From: Gracilaria gracilis
Taxonomy: Eukaryota > Rhodophyta > Florideophyceae > Gracilariales > Gracilariaceae
NCBI GenBank assembly: GCA_030374805.1
Contig: JARGSG010000001.1
Location: 1,178,001-1,242,000, forward strand
Length of the DNA stretch: 64,000 nt
Direction: 5' to 3'
In this document: positions 41,151-52,255 of the stretch, one piece after another
How the letters are laid out: each line of letters starts with the position of its first letter
Position numbering within the stretch: the stretch's first letter is position 1
The notes under the pieces: model-generated
What the model saw: the letters and a program-made list of their open reading frames with translations, nothing else
Database searches by the model: none
Told to the model about the DNA's origin: nothing
Program-made: the position numbers and the translations under genes

Positions 41151-42635
41151 TCAGATTGGCAGCCATTGGTGATAGTCAAAAGGTATTTCTATCTCGCCAG
41201 TGTCAGTCAGCATACGAGCTTTCGTGCCGACCACTAATGGAGTGCCGTCAAGGATGCCTCGAAGTCTGCTTGCATCAGCTCTCAGCTTTGTAAGAACCGT
41301 GTGCCATTCTTGATCTGGAACTTCTTCGAGTCTTCTCAGGCTTGGGATTCCAAGCGATCGTCGGACATTGGACAACCTTTTCTCTTCCTTTGCAGTGTGT
41401 AACTTCTTCCTTTCGTATTCTTGACTGACGTACTGGCCGTGCGCTAGGAGAATTTCCGCAATCTTGGGTTGGCCATGATTAATGCCTATTCGGAGAACGC
41501 CCTGCTCGATGTCTATGTGGAACCCGTGACCGTCGGTGAACATCACTGCAAGGGAATGAGCTCCGTCGACGAACGTTGGAACATTTTCCTTTTCAATCGA
41601 CTCAATAAACGACTGAATTAGATTGTGATACGCTTGCAACGACTCACTCCCGATAAGAAGGGCATCCAAGTTGTTGCCTTTCGCTTTACACACATCGTTT
41701 AGCGATTCCCAATCAGCACCGTCTACCAAGTTTATGTTGTGCATTACGAGGCGCACCCCTAGTGCTCGAGCCAATTCAGTTTCCAAACTATGCAATTTAG
41801 AAACCATACTCTGGCTAGTCGTGGCCGCTGAGCGTACTTCTTCTGATCTGAGGGTATCTATCCATGCGTCGTCGGAAGCACAAGCGCCCAAACTAACGAA
41901 AGGAAGCGACCCATTTGTATTGACTTCCACATGAAATCCTCCATCGAGCTCGATCACCACAGTGCGTAAATCCACCTCCTGCAGTTTTCTTACGGTTCGA
42001 TTTAGTCGCCTAAACAATCTTTCCAGCTTCACCGGTAATCCTGTGCCTAGAACAACTGTGAACCCTCTCGACCTCTGCAATGCTAGGCGAGTCACCAAAA
42101 TTTCATCGTCGACTGCTCTTTGCGCAACAGTAGCTGTTTGTTGACTTCGCTTCTGAACAGATTCCATTTCTACCCGTCGGGCATACTTCACAAGTTCTCG
42201 CAGTGATTTGAATTGCGAACCATCATTGTTGATCCCAGTTCCTGGTAGAACGCTCATTGGAGGAGGTTCTAACCCCAGTTCCTGAAAAAGAGATGCCAAT
42301 GCGTGTCCAAGTCTTGATTCCTGTAAACTTATGACTGCTTTGGTTAAGTTGCTTGTACCGGAATCAGGCCTGTGTCTCACGTCATGTGCATAAAATATCA
42401 GCTCTTGGGATGATTTCGGTGCCACTGGAGGTACATTGGCACGAGCTTGGATTCTGTCAAAGTGTCGGTCTATGGCTGATTGCAAGACTTTAAACGAATG
42501 CTCATTCACCTTCCTTTCATGAGGGAATTGACCCAATCGATCAGGATGAATATGCTTATAAAGACGTAGAACATGCTTCTTAAGCTCTCGGAGCTTCTCT
42601 TCCGGGCTGAAGACAGTTGAAAATCGACGCCACAT
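41151..42635 (-). CDS. TCAIM-like mitochondrial protein (DUF4460/DUF4461 type)
   Basis: A 494-residue intronless protein. The start MWRRFSTVFSPEEKLRELKK looks like a short mitochondrial presequence running into a J-domain-like helix with LYKHIHPDRLGQFP (HPD present) and NEHSFKVLQ, as in the DUF4460 domain of T-cell activation inhibitor, mitochondrial. The remainder (about 170-490), including VVLGTGLPVKLERLFRRLNR and FHIDIEQGVLRIGINHG, fits the long DUF4461 region of that family. The HPD suggests an Hsp70 partner role, but the function outside animals is unknown. The ATG at 42635 is the first in frame. Confidence 0.6.
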   Translation of the reverse strand: MWRRFSTVFSPEEKLRELKKHVLRLYKHIHPDRLGQFPHERKVNEHSFKVLQSAIDRHFDRIQARANVPPVAPKSSQELIFYAHDVRHRPDSGTSNLTKAVISLQESRLGHALASLFQELGLEPPPMSVLPGTGINNDGSQFKSLRELVKYARRVEMESVQKRSQQTATVAQRAVDDEILVTRLALQRSRGFTVVLGTGLPVKLERLFRRLNRTVRKLQEVDLRTVVIELDGGFHVEVNTNGSLPFVSLGACASDDAWIDTLRSEEVRSAATTSQSMVSKLHSLETELARALGVRLVMHNINLVDGADWESLNDVCKAKGNNLDALLIGSESLQAYHNLIQSFIESIEKENVPTFVDGAHSLAVMFTDGHGFHIDIEQGVLRIGINHGQPKIAEILLAHGQYVSQEYERKKLHTAKEEKRLSNVRRSLGIPSLRRLEEVPDQEWHTVLTKLRADASRLRGILDGTPLVVGTKARMLTDTGEIEIPFDYHQWLPI

Positions 42636-43589
42636 TGCGCACACTGCGTCCAAAACCAGTCGAAAGAAATGACATCAGCTCTTGCATAACACGTTCTATT
42701 GGAAATGCAGGAGTGAGCTCACCCACCTGCTTGGGTTGCTTGGGAAACTTTTGAGGGCATCAGTCAGGACACAAGCATGTTAGTTTTGTTCGTTGTTAGT
42801 GTTTTGTTGCTCTGCGAACGCTTTCCCATCGAGAAAGCTTCGTAGCGAGGACAGGAACAGCGTTAACCTTACCCTTCGCACCCACCTGAATGTGACTGAC
42901 AAAGGTCGTGCTTTACTCTGTAGCGGAGATCGTTAGTGTGAGTTATGTTGACATCAAGTGAAGAGTGAGGGGCACAAGATAGAAAAATTGGTCCCTTGCC
43001 TATCGCTACACTAGCGACAGCGATTCGCTAGCCTACCACCATGGCCCCATTTTTTTGTTCCCGTGCCCCGATGACTTTTCGATCAATCCGAAAGGCGATT
43101 GCGATCATTGCACAGGACGAGTGGATATCAACATGGACTGTTCATATCACAGTCTTGTGCGATACTGTATGGAGTATCATATATTCTTGGATCCAGCCTT
43201 GGAAAGCACGAAAACACTTTCATGATACTACACAAAATCGTGAACCCACCGACTGTGTTACAGCTGAAAGCAATGTCAGGAGCCATGCCCGATGCTATCA
43301 CTGATGGTACACATCGGCGCAAAGAGAGCAAAAAAAGCAAAGACTCCGAAGAATTGGAAAATAGTACAAAACGTCAGAGAGGGGGTGAGTTCCGATAGGA
43401 AAGGAGGATAACAAGGATTGTCATCGAATCTCTCCTCTTTCCGAGAGCTCTCTGCTGTTTAACAACCTAACTACTTCTAAGTTCTCCCTGTGGTGCCATT
43501 CTTATACTCAAACCTCGTAAGGCCTCACCTATCAATACAGGGGATTTGGAGAGTCTGATCCTGACAGTCTCAATTCTCATCCCTTGCTC
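42636..43589. other. Intergenic
   Basis: An ATG with good context at 43041 opens an 87-codon frame (MAPFFCSRAPMTFRSIRKAI) of uncertain reality; an overlapping frame to 43398 has a basic tail. Neither is recognised. Nothing else is seen. Confidence 0.45.
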
Positions 43590-46500
43590 TTACTTTCCAA
43601 TCGTTTCGAAGCGGACTCTTGTACCACGACGACCGTAGCTAGGCGCTGGTTCATGCCACGATACATCTATATTGATGTCTTCCATTGGACGTAGATCCGT
43701 CACATCCGTCAAGAAATCTGATGGTGCTAGAGAAGATGTGTCATCGGTACCAGGTGTCAGTACGATCAAAAGATCCTCGTTATGCCAGCTTTTTCTTATA
43801 TCTTTGTGGGGTGGGTTTAGAATTACATCCGTGTATCGAACCATGCTCTGGTTGTCATTCTCGCCTTGAACAACCTCTCTGACAAGATACCCCATTATGA
43901 TTGTACCAACATCTCTACCTCGAGCCATAAGTTCAAAGAAGCTTACCCTCTCGTTTGACGAAATGTCGACGTACGTCTCTACACTCTCCAGAGTAATTTC
44001 GGAATCATACGGATCGAAGAGAGTATTTAACACGCGATTCACAGACCTATCTTCGGATACCATAGCCACAGCCTTAGAAATCAATTCACTGCTTGCCACA
44101 ACAGCGTCAATTGAGTTCACCATTGAAAGCATGGCCCTGGATCGAGAGTCCACAATTTCTCCAACAATAACTCCCATTGATCCCGAAGCATCAGCATTGT
44201 TTTTCGAGCCAAGAAACTTCTGGCTCTTCGCTCTAGCAAGCCCATTTGAAACTCCTTTTCCGACTCTTGTGAGAGTTGCTTGTTTGAGGCTTCGAGGATC
44301 ATCAAAGTTCTTCCCCAAGTGAAAGTTAAAGCGTTTGGAACTGACTGTCTCAGTGTACTTGTTATCCATGTTCCTGCGCGTAACAATATCCTGTATCATC
44401 ATTACAACTGTTATTACTCTTGCATCAGCTCCATCCCCAACTCCATATTTTCCAATGGAATTTGCCTCCGATGACGCCTTTGTGTTGCTTCTGACCTTCG
44501 AAAGGCTAGAGGAATCTGAGCCCCCGACAATCACACTTGTAAAAGATTCCAGAGGCAGCTGCGCCAGGACATTTCTTCGACATGCTCCCACATGATGGAT
44601 TACTTTCACTTTAGAAGCGCTGTTTTCCCATCCTCGGAGCCGAAGTTCGCTCTCCCTCTGTTCAATAGGCATCTCACTTAAGATCCAAAACTCTGAGCCA
44701 ATAGGAGCAACAGCAGAGAAAACTTGTAGTAAGTTACCCATGTCAAATCTCCAACCACAATACAACACTCTGTCAACATCGTTCCCAGAGATATCTCTAC
44801 TTTCCAATCGAGAAAGGGAGAGCGAAGGACTGCTAGCCCAGGTCTTCGAAAAGTTGCGAATAGCGTCAAGACCTCCAGCACAAATATCAATGTATCGGTA
44901 ACCACTTGGTGCAGTTCTGTCAGGTACCTTTTCTCGAATGAGAGGATGTGTAATGGATGCGCAATAGGTGTCATCGTCTTCAGCCAGGACAATAATTTCA
45001 TCTCCGTCATCGATAACGTACGAATCCTGAGGGTTCAACAGTAATTCTCCTGATGCCGTCTTCACACCTACGTCGGAGTTATTTGTAATAGCAACGCACA
45101 GAGAAGTAAGTTAACATTCTATTGTTTGCCTCCATGATCTTCGAAATGTGTCAATAACTTACCTAAAGGAATACCATCCTCAAAACTACGGAATCGGGAT
45201 AGTCGGGAAAGAAATTGGCCCGACTCTGTTAGTCTTCGTCATGAATTGATCTGCGATAAGTGAAATTGAACTTACCAAAGCAGAACTTCTTTGAAGCAAA
45301 GGCCGCGAAGAATTCCCCACTGCCCCGAATAAGTTTCACATCCATCAAACCCAAGCTGATGAGTATGAAAAGAAACACACCGCACAAAATCGAAGAGGTT
45401 AGCGAACTTTTTCGTGATCAAAACTGAGAAGAGTGGTTTGACGTACTAGATCTTGCCAGACATCAGCTACAAGGGGATTTCTCGCAGCCTGAAGCATTAA
45501 TCGACCGACAACATCATGAGCAAGAACAGGCTCAACTAATGCTGGGCATATTGACTTCATAATGGCCGCATTCTCGGTATCCATCACTTCAATAACTATT
45601 CTTGATGGCCGAATACTCTTCTCCTTTTTTGACCTTTTCAGTTTCTTGGCCTCAAGTATCGCTTTCTCCTTTTCCATTCCCGCCACGATACTTAACAAAA
45701 TTTGGAGTGAACGAGCATCATTTGCCTCAGCATCATGTTCATTATCACCCAGAATGATAATAGACTTGGCTCGGAAAAACGAAACCTTTTTTAAGTCATG
45801 GTACGACAATGGTGATCCAGATCGACAAACGACCCTTGTTCCGACTTTGGCGAAACTAAACTCACACTGAGCAATATCATTCTCCATATCTTCTTTTTCT
45901 CGTTGGTCACTGAGGCAAACTAAGACATTGTTGCCCCCACTTTGGCCTGCTTTTGCCAGTTGTGTCATCACTGACAACCACTTCACAGACCATCCTATAA
46001 TGAGAGTGTGTCCTTCTTCCTGTCCATTGTCAATGAAGAAACGTGTCCTTTCTGGTTAGCATGCAAACCCATCGCATTTCAAAACGAACATATGTCGATA
46101 TGCTAGAACCTACCGTAACGGCACTCTCGCCCTTGCGGAGACTGTCATATTTCGTTTGCACGGCATCAGATATTATAGAGAGTAGAAGTGCTGTCAAGAC
46201 AAGCCCGCCTACGTTAATGCAAACGGCAAGAAGCCGCAACGAAGGGCTTTTGGAATTGATGAAGCCCCAGTCCAGACCAGATCCTAGGGCTGCAGCCCAA
46301 AGTGAGTCGACCCAAGGCTCATTCGCCATCCAACTGATTAACGTTCCTGAGGTAAGAATAAGGCACCATGTTAATAACAACAAAAACATTCCTTTGGCGT
46401 ATCTGCAACGAAGTCATTCAGAAGCAGCAGCAGTAATATGATTTAAAGGTCAGTCTCCGTCTTGTTGCGGGTGGCTCATGCCCTTCTCCATGACAATAAC

Positions 46501-46872
46501 TGGGGGTACTTACGAGTTCGTTGACATCCAGTAGTCAATGTAGTATAAAGCCTTCTCTCTGAAGGTTGGTCCGTGAAACGAACGCCTGGATTTGTATGCT
46601 TTGTATGTCGTACCAAGTATCTCCATCGCTCCTAGGAAGACTTTCAGTCTCTTTAGAAACAAGAAAAGGAGACTCACCAATAATGCCTTGAAAAACCCGT
46701 GGTACACTAAAGTTATGAATACGATTAGATATCCAACGTAGCGGGGAACCTTAGATGGCATGGTTGGACTGGCCCCAACTCGCGTGTGACTGTCATTTCT
46801 ACGAAGATGCTTGGAGAGTATTCGACGATTTCGATTTCGCCTTCGCGATCTGACCCTAACTCCCATCATCAT
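43590..46872 (-). CDS. CASTOR/POLLUX-type ion channel (six exons, one 23-nt microexon)
   Basis: Exons on the minus strand: 46872-46514, 46402-46114, 46019-45447, 45355-45276, 45185-45163 and 45067-43590, joining to 933 residues with consistent phases and GTAAGT/GTAGGT/GTACGT donors. The N-terminus is basic, followed by hydrophobic segments (YLIVFITLVYHGFFKALLVS; MFLLLLTWCLILTSGT; LLAVCINVGGLVLTALLLSI). The soluble RCK-like part has YDSLRKGESAVTEEGHTLII, VWQDLLGFDGCETYSGQWGI, EVLLCFEDGIPLGVK and LLLNPQDSYVIDDGDEIIVL then AEDDDTY, matching plant CASTOR/POLLUX in order. Those are nuclear-envelope cation channels needed for calcium spiking; plastid relatives also exist. The location here is unknown. 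Exons 4 and 5 were placed by homology and splice signals and should be checked by transcript. Confidence 0.85.
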
Positions 46873-46996
46873 GTACGAAGGGGAAGAGGCCGTCTAGGAC
46901 CGGGGAGGCGATGACTGGTCTGAGACTAGAAAAACTTGAACACCTTGGCTAGAAAAAAAGGGTTGAACACGACGATGCCCAACGACTTTGGATATT

Positions 46997-47010
46997 GTAC
47001 CAAGGGTACC
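46997..47010. repeat. GTACCAAGGGTACC motif
   Basis: An interrupted palindrome GTACC-AAGG-GTACC about 125 bp upstream of the channel gene start. Confidence 0.8.
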
Positions 47011-47511
47011 AGCTCTGGGAGCCCCAGGGATTGTGACGCTCTGCTTCGAGACGTCTGAAACCCCCCAGTACCCCTTATCACTGTTTCCCAAAATGGCGAA
47101 TTGAACTGTGAGGATTTGAATGGGAAGCGCGTGGAAGTCTACTGAACCGGTTGACCTTGTGCATGTACAAGGCAGACTTTTCGAACATTTTGAATCAGCT
47201 GGTGATGGACCACGGAGAACGGTGCTTCTGCTTTAAGACCACAACACTTGATTTGACTCTTTTCGTATATATGAAGCCGTGTTCTTCATCTGGAACATAC
47301 ACGTCATCGTTGTGCAATTCTGGATGGCAGGGGGTCTATGAATTCTTCTTCTTGCTTATGGGCCTCATTTTTCTATTACCACACTAAAGAATTATCCCAT
47401 AATGCTTGCCTGGGCTTCACGAGCGTCAAGGGCTCGTTCTTCTCTTCTTCTTTCTTCAGAAATAGCCAGAAAAGATACTGGCTTCCTTTGGAGAGAGAGA
47501 ACGCTTCTTTC

Positions 47512-47514
<3 letters not shown>

Positions 47515-47557
<43 letters not shown>
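47515..47557. repeat. (AG)n microsatellite
   Basis: About 21 uninterrupted AG units, with a shorter AG run just upstream (47490-47500). Confidence 0.95.
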
Positions 47558-47560
<3 letters not shown>

Positions 47561-48021
47561 ATCCCTCTTATTTTAATAGATAGAGGCAGTGTATCTCTAT
47601 TCTGTTTCGTACTTTTAATATGGAGGCACATGAAGGCTGTGTAAAAAGCGTATGTACGCAATAGAGAAGAGGGAATCTGCCTGGGAGAAAGGATGCGGCA
47701 CAAAGTTTATCTACTCGACTGAAACATTCTAAAGAAAGGCGGACTATGCAAGGTATTCCTTGCGCATTCTGAGCAATATGACACTCCAATAGTTTTGACA
47801 GAACCAGCGAGAACAGATTTTGATTCTTAAGCTGACTGTCACTCGTTTTCGCTTCCACATATCATGGTCACAATAGATATATAGATGACTATCGTGGTGG
47901 CCCTGCAACATTCATGACTTCCTCTTCTGAAGAATCGCAAGTGAGGCTAGGTATATAGAAATCTGTTGAACGACCAGCAAGTCGCTTGCTGATATCCAAG
48001 AGGATGGACCTGTTCTCATCT

Positions 48022-49083
48022 TCAAAAACTATCGCGCTCGATCAACAAACCGTCCTGGGAACAGGGGGAGCAATTACGGGGGAAGCAAGAAAAAGGCTGT
48101 AAGTATGGGTTCCTCAAAGGGCACTGCTAAGCAACAGTAACGTACGACTTCATGAAGCACGTAAGAATAAGTCACGATCTTACTCCCTTGAACATCCATT
48201 AGGACAAAGCTGGGTGGCGAAAGCGTTTGATCGACTGTCGTGTACGCACCGGTAGCCTGTAACACAAAAGAGAAGCGAAACAACACTTGCTCTTAGTATA
48301 CGTAGAAGCAACTTATATACACGAAAAATTTGTGTGCTCATAAAGAGAGAGAGAGAGAAACAGAGGGAGAGAAACACGGAAATCACGTTCTCACCAGTCT
48401 ACATAACAAGTCATGCAGACGGCACTACTTACCGAACCGGGATTGATGAGCAGCCCACCATCTTGAGCTTTCCATAAATTGAGTTGGTGTGAATTTCCAG
48501 TGATAAGTACGTCTACTCCCATTTCTCTGTTTCTCCCGAAACCAGTGCATCAAAAGCGAGTCTTTGTTAGCTTATAATGCGAGTCATGAACATAAAGCTG
48601 GAATTCTATACCTTCTCAGTGCTTCTGTTCCGGGTTTCGATCCATGTGGAATGACCTGATGCCCGTGGCAGATACCGAAAGAAAGATTTCCAACGTTGAC
48701 GATAGCTTTCTCAGGATATGAGGCCTGCGGAAGTGTACATTTATATTTAACTGGTTAGAGATTTTGAAACCCAACAGGTAACGAGAGTTCAATATGAGCC
48801 ATGACCTACCGAATCCATATCACCTGCGACTATGTGCACTTCCGGTCCTAGAGACTGAAGGTATTGGTCGATCTCTGAGCTACATAGATTCCCTGTGCAG
48901 AGTATGAATTGTATTTTACCAGGGGACAGAAGAGTTTTAAAGCGTTGCGGCAGGCCTGGAGACCTGTGTGGGACATGAAAGTCCCCAATTGCCAGAACAA
49001 GCTGGATTGATCGAATCGAATGGTTAGCACCGCCTACGGAAGCTCAATGAATTCAGGACGTGATAAAAGAAACATACGACCAT
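48022..49083 (-). CDS. VPS29: Retromer subunit VPS29 (six exons)
   Basis: Exons on the minus strand: 49083-49078 (Met-Val only), 49001-48810, 48724-48612, 48526-48433, 48256-48146 and 48054-48022, giving 182 residues, the same length as the human protein. It starts [16 protein letters not shown] and continues [63 protein letters not shown] and [20 protein letters not shown], ending [10 protein letters not shown]. It keeps the metallophosphoesterase fold and most metal-site residues (GDFH, GN, GD, GH), but the last motif is GNSH where the fold has GHxH. In retromer it is a structural partner of Vps35 in endosome-to-Golgi recycling. All introns have clear GT-AG borders; intron lengths are about 75-180 bp. 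The final exon was placed by matching the family C-terminus. Confidence 0.93.
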
Positions 49084-49850
49084 ATCTGTACAACGGGAAG
49101 AAAGGGCTGGGAAATAACGCTGTCCTAATGCTTTGCAGTATTCTTAGGAGGCAATACCGTTCGGTTAGGTTGTTGACACAAACTGCTTAGAAAATCGTCG
49201 CAATAAGTCTGATGTATTGAATTGCGTTCGTTTTAAAGCCGATGAAGATATCCCTGTAGATGGAGCACAAGGGCGCTGAGCAACAAGGACAAGGGCAACG
49301 CCCTCTCGTCCCAACCCACTTTGACTGCCCCGTTTCACACCATCATCATCACCAGAAACGCTGATGATTGGAATTCTAAACAAGGACCCTTACTAGTTAC
49401 AACCCGGAAAGCTACACGTAAACGTACACATACACACATGGATTCGCAGCATACTGTACGCTTTCTTGGACAGACAGGAAGTCCCTGTCAGAAACGTATG
49501 CTACCGGGAACTTACGCCATCGTACGTGTACGCTGGCTTGCGATATCTAAATCATTGTCTTGAAGGTGAAATATGGGTTTAATTTAGGAACTTTGTCCTT
49601 GTCGGTTTTCAGCGGAGCTCTTGTGGCGTTTTGTTGCAGCGTGTACACTGTGACAGCGAGTACACTACTACCCAGACTACCTTGGTGAATAGTGAATGAT
49701 GTCGACGGCGGCTGCAAAACGCCATTCCCATCGCATTGGTGCTCACAGATCCATCGTGTTTCGGTCGAGCCGCCCTTGACTAGCTCCGTCCTCCAACTCT
49801 TTGTCCGATTTGCTAGTACCGTTTGTTGCGAAGGATTCCGTTGATAGAAA
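49084..49850. other. Intergenic, divergent between VPS29 and eS17
   Basis: Holds the 5' regions of both genes. No further gene is seen. Confidence 0.5.
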
Positions 49851-50370
49851 ATGGTACGTTTCTTCGCGCTGATGAATGTTTCATTATGTTGCGCCCAATG
49901 ACCATTTCGTATTGGATCTAACAAGCTTGGGTATCTGCGTGTCTTGTTGACTTCAAAAGGGTCGAGTTCGTACGAAGACTGTCAAGAAATCTGCTCGTCA
50001 GGTCATTGAGAAGTATTATTCTCGTCTCACACTTGATTTTCAGACCAACAAGAGAATCTGCGATGAAGTTGCCATTATCCCATCAAAACGCCTGAGAAAC
50101 AAGGTGGCCGGCTTTGTTACTCATCTCATGACTAGGATTCAGAAAGGCCCCGTCCGCGGTATTTCTCTCAAGTTACAGGAAGAAGAGAGGGAGCGTCGGA
50201 TGGACTTCGTTCCGGAAGTGTCTGCTATTGATCTTGAGGTCATCGAGGTTGACGGCGAGACTCGTGAAATGCTGAAGGACCTTGAGTTGGCTAAATTGCC
50301 TGGACTCGTCTTACAGTCCACTCAAGGATCTGGGGGCCGCCGATCGCGGTACGACAGGGACCGACGCTAA
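49851..50370 (+). CDS. RPS17: Small ribosomal subunit protein eS17 (intron after the start codon)
   Basis: Exon 1 is just the initiator ATG (49851-49853) followed by a GTACGT donor; exon 2 is 49960-50370. The joined 137-residue protein reads [60 protein letters not shown] and [20 protein letters not shown], which matches eS17 along its whole length. The tail ([15 protein letters not shown]) is Arg-rich and divergent, as is common in this protein. A CTAAC branch-like box lies 40 bp before the acceptor. It is part of the 40S head near the beak. Confidence 0.93.
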
Positions 50371-50524
50371 GCGCTCCATAAGCACTCTCTTTGTGTGGTT
50401 ATAAAGAACATACTGTTTTACCTTTAATCTCTACTCCTTCCCATATCTGGGTTTTATCATGTGGCCTTAATGCCACAGAACTTTGATCTCTTAATCTCAT
50501 GATTCTAGTTGCTCATGGGATCGT

Positions 50525-52255
50525 TTATGCGCTCGGAGTAATTTGCCTACAGACGAACTTCGGATGTCCTAGTACATAGGCCTCGACATTGGGTCGCCAC
50601 TCCGTTCCCTCTGAATTTAGGCGTTGAGGTCCTCTGAATCTCCGGTTCGTGCGCGAGTTGTTGCCTTTGCTTCGCTCTGGGCGCCCCTGTTCTGATAGCC
50701 GAGGCATTTTCTCGCCTGCTCTAGAGTTCATGTCGAGACCTTCCGATGTGCTTAGCACCTCATCATTCTCTAAAGCAGATGGGGTTGAATGTCTCACCTC
50801 GTAATCTCTGCCAGACAAGTCGATACCACTTTCAATGTTCTCCACATTCTTGGGAACAATATCTTCCCCTGTGATCCCTTGTGTTGCATTGCGTGAGCTT
50901 TCAGTCGGATGTGAGTTCGGATCAATATTGTTTTCCTCAGGAGAAGACTTTGCTCCTTTTCTTAGCGGCAGAACAGACCCACTTCGTATGTCATCCAATG
51001 ATGAAACACTCTGCAGCGGTACACCGGCCTCGTCTTTCTCTATTACGGGGAAATACCTTTGGGGAGGGACATTTAACTTCGGTGGAGGGCTACTAGTATT
51101 TAAGCTATTGATGTCATCAGCTGTTGCCGATTTGATATCATTATCCACATATGTCTTTTCTTTGTGCACTGGTCGCTTAGGCCGATCTTGAAGAACTGGA
51201 GGTGGACTCTCGGCATTTTCCCGCTTCCCGGTATCATCTGAAGTCGAGCTCTGGCCAACATCGCGAAACCCTGCTCCAAATTCTTCTCTCATGAGGTCGT
51301 AGGAGGCTGCGGTAATAGCTTTTTCTTTGGAAGGGTCTTCAGCGTTGCGGTTCATTTGTTCCACGGGACTGGATACTTTGAAACTGGAAGACACAGACGC
51401 TGCCGTGGTAGTGTTCGGATTAGTATTTTCCGGGCGGTTAGGACGCTTCGGACGCTCTTGAAGAACCGTCGGCGGGCTTTCATCGATTTTCTTGTGATTA
51501 GAGTCATATGTCGGAGGTCTTTGACCAAGATCATGGAAGCCTTCGCCGAATTCTTCTCTCATAAGCTCATAGGACGTGGAAACCGAGTTCATGTTTTCAT
51601 TCAGACTTCGTACTCCGCTGTCGCTGTCGGATGCTTTGAGACTATCTTCTTCTAGTCCTTTCTCCACGTTTCCTATTTTAATGTTTCGATCTTGGGGCGA
51701 GTTTGCCGCCCTGTTAGCTTTTCGTGAAAACACTTCACGGTCTTCGACCGATGTGAACGGTTTTGCACCCTTTACGGGCTTCCTTCCAGTTCCCCCTGTG
51801 TTTTGAAGAAGCTGATCAAAGAGATCATAATCTGCAGGGTTAACTTCGACACGTTCTCTTTCCCCTGCTTCCGTTGTATTCTGCCCAAGGGCTTCATTCG
51901 ATGGTATGTTTGAATTCGTGGAAGGAGCATCGCCCAGCAGACGATCATGTTTGGTCTGCTTCAGATTGCTGTCAATTGCCATTCCAAGTTGTTCGCTGAA
52001 GAAATCATACTGTGCCTTTCTTTCCGCGTTATTTCTGATATCTGATGACATGGAATCATCTGCTTGTTTACTGGAGCTTCTTGAGTTCATTTGCTGCATC
52101 CGGTCCGAATGAACCTTGCCATTGTTGCTTCTGGCGTCGGAAACGATAATGATTTTCCTTTTGGCGTGGTTAACAAGATGAACCCGGCAGCGACCGGAAG
52201 GTACAAAGTTCTTCGTAACAAAAGTCGGGGATGTAACAAACGTCAGCAACATCAT
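50525..52255 (-). CDS. Disordered repeat protein with probable plastid transit peptide
   Basis: A 576-residue intronless protein of unknown family. The first 30-40 residues (MMLLTFVTSPTFVTKNFVPS) are hydroxylated, hydrophobic and basic, like a transit peptide. The rest is highly polar. Two long related segments lie at about 228-275 and 318-362: SYELMREEFGEGFHDLGQ and SYDLMREEFGAGFRDVGQ, each followed 15-20 residues later by SPPTVLQERPKRP or SPPPVLQDRPKRP. Two shorter relatives, QYDFFSEQLG (about 82) and DYDLFDQLLQ (about 142), precede them, so four Tyr-acidic-hydrophobic motifs are spaced 60-90 residues apart. The C-terminus is Arg/Asn-rich and ends in an ordered-looking WRPNVEAYVLGHPKFVCRQI. 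The architecture suggests a multivalent scaffold. The ATG at 52255 (or the adjacent one at 52252) is the first in frame. Confidence 0.7.
   Translation of the reverse strand: MMLLTFVTSPTFVTKNFVPSGRCRVHLVNHAKRKIIIVSDARSNNGKVHSDRMQQMNSRSSSKQADDSMSSDIRNNAERKAQYDFFSEQLGMAIDSNLKQTKHDRLLGDAPSTNSNIPSNEALGQNTTEAGERERVEVNPADYDLFDQLLQNTGGTGRKPVKGAKPFTSVEDREVFSRKANRAANSPQDRNIKIGNVEKGLEEDSLKASDSDSGVRSLNENMNSVSTSYELMREEFGEGFHDLGQRPPTYDSNHKKIDESPPTVLQERPKRPNRPENTNPNTTTAASVSSSFKVSSPVEQMNRNAEDPSKEKAITAASYDLMREEFGAGFRDVGQSSTSDDTGKRENAESPPPVLQDRPKRPVHKEKTYVDNDIKSATADDINSLNTSSPPPKLNVPPQRYFPVIEKDEAGVPLQSVSSLDDIRSGSVLPLRKGAKSSPEENNIDPNSHPTESSRNATQGITGEDIVPKNVENIESGIDLSGRDYEVRHSTPSALENDEVLSTSEGLDMNSRAGEKMPRLSEQGRPERSKGNNSRTNRRFRGPQRLNSEGTEWRPNVEAYVLGHPKFVCRQITPSA

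Larger units (their letters stand above)
46873..48021. other. Intergenic
   Basis: Contains the motif at 46997 (about 125 bp upstream of the channel start codon) and an (AG)n microsatellite. No gene is seen. Confidence 0.55.

Noticed and set aside
43041-43398. ATG with good context and overlapping small frames
   Set aside because: Neither frame has a recognisable product; joining them needs an unsupported frameshift or intron.
45399-45446. Extension of channel exon 3 past the GTACGT donor
   Set aside because: The extended reading (VRQTTLLSFDHEK) does not fit the family, while splicing at 45446 gives DLLGFDGCE in register.
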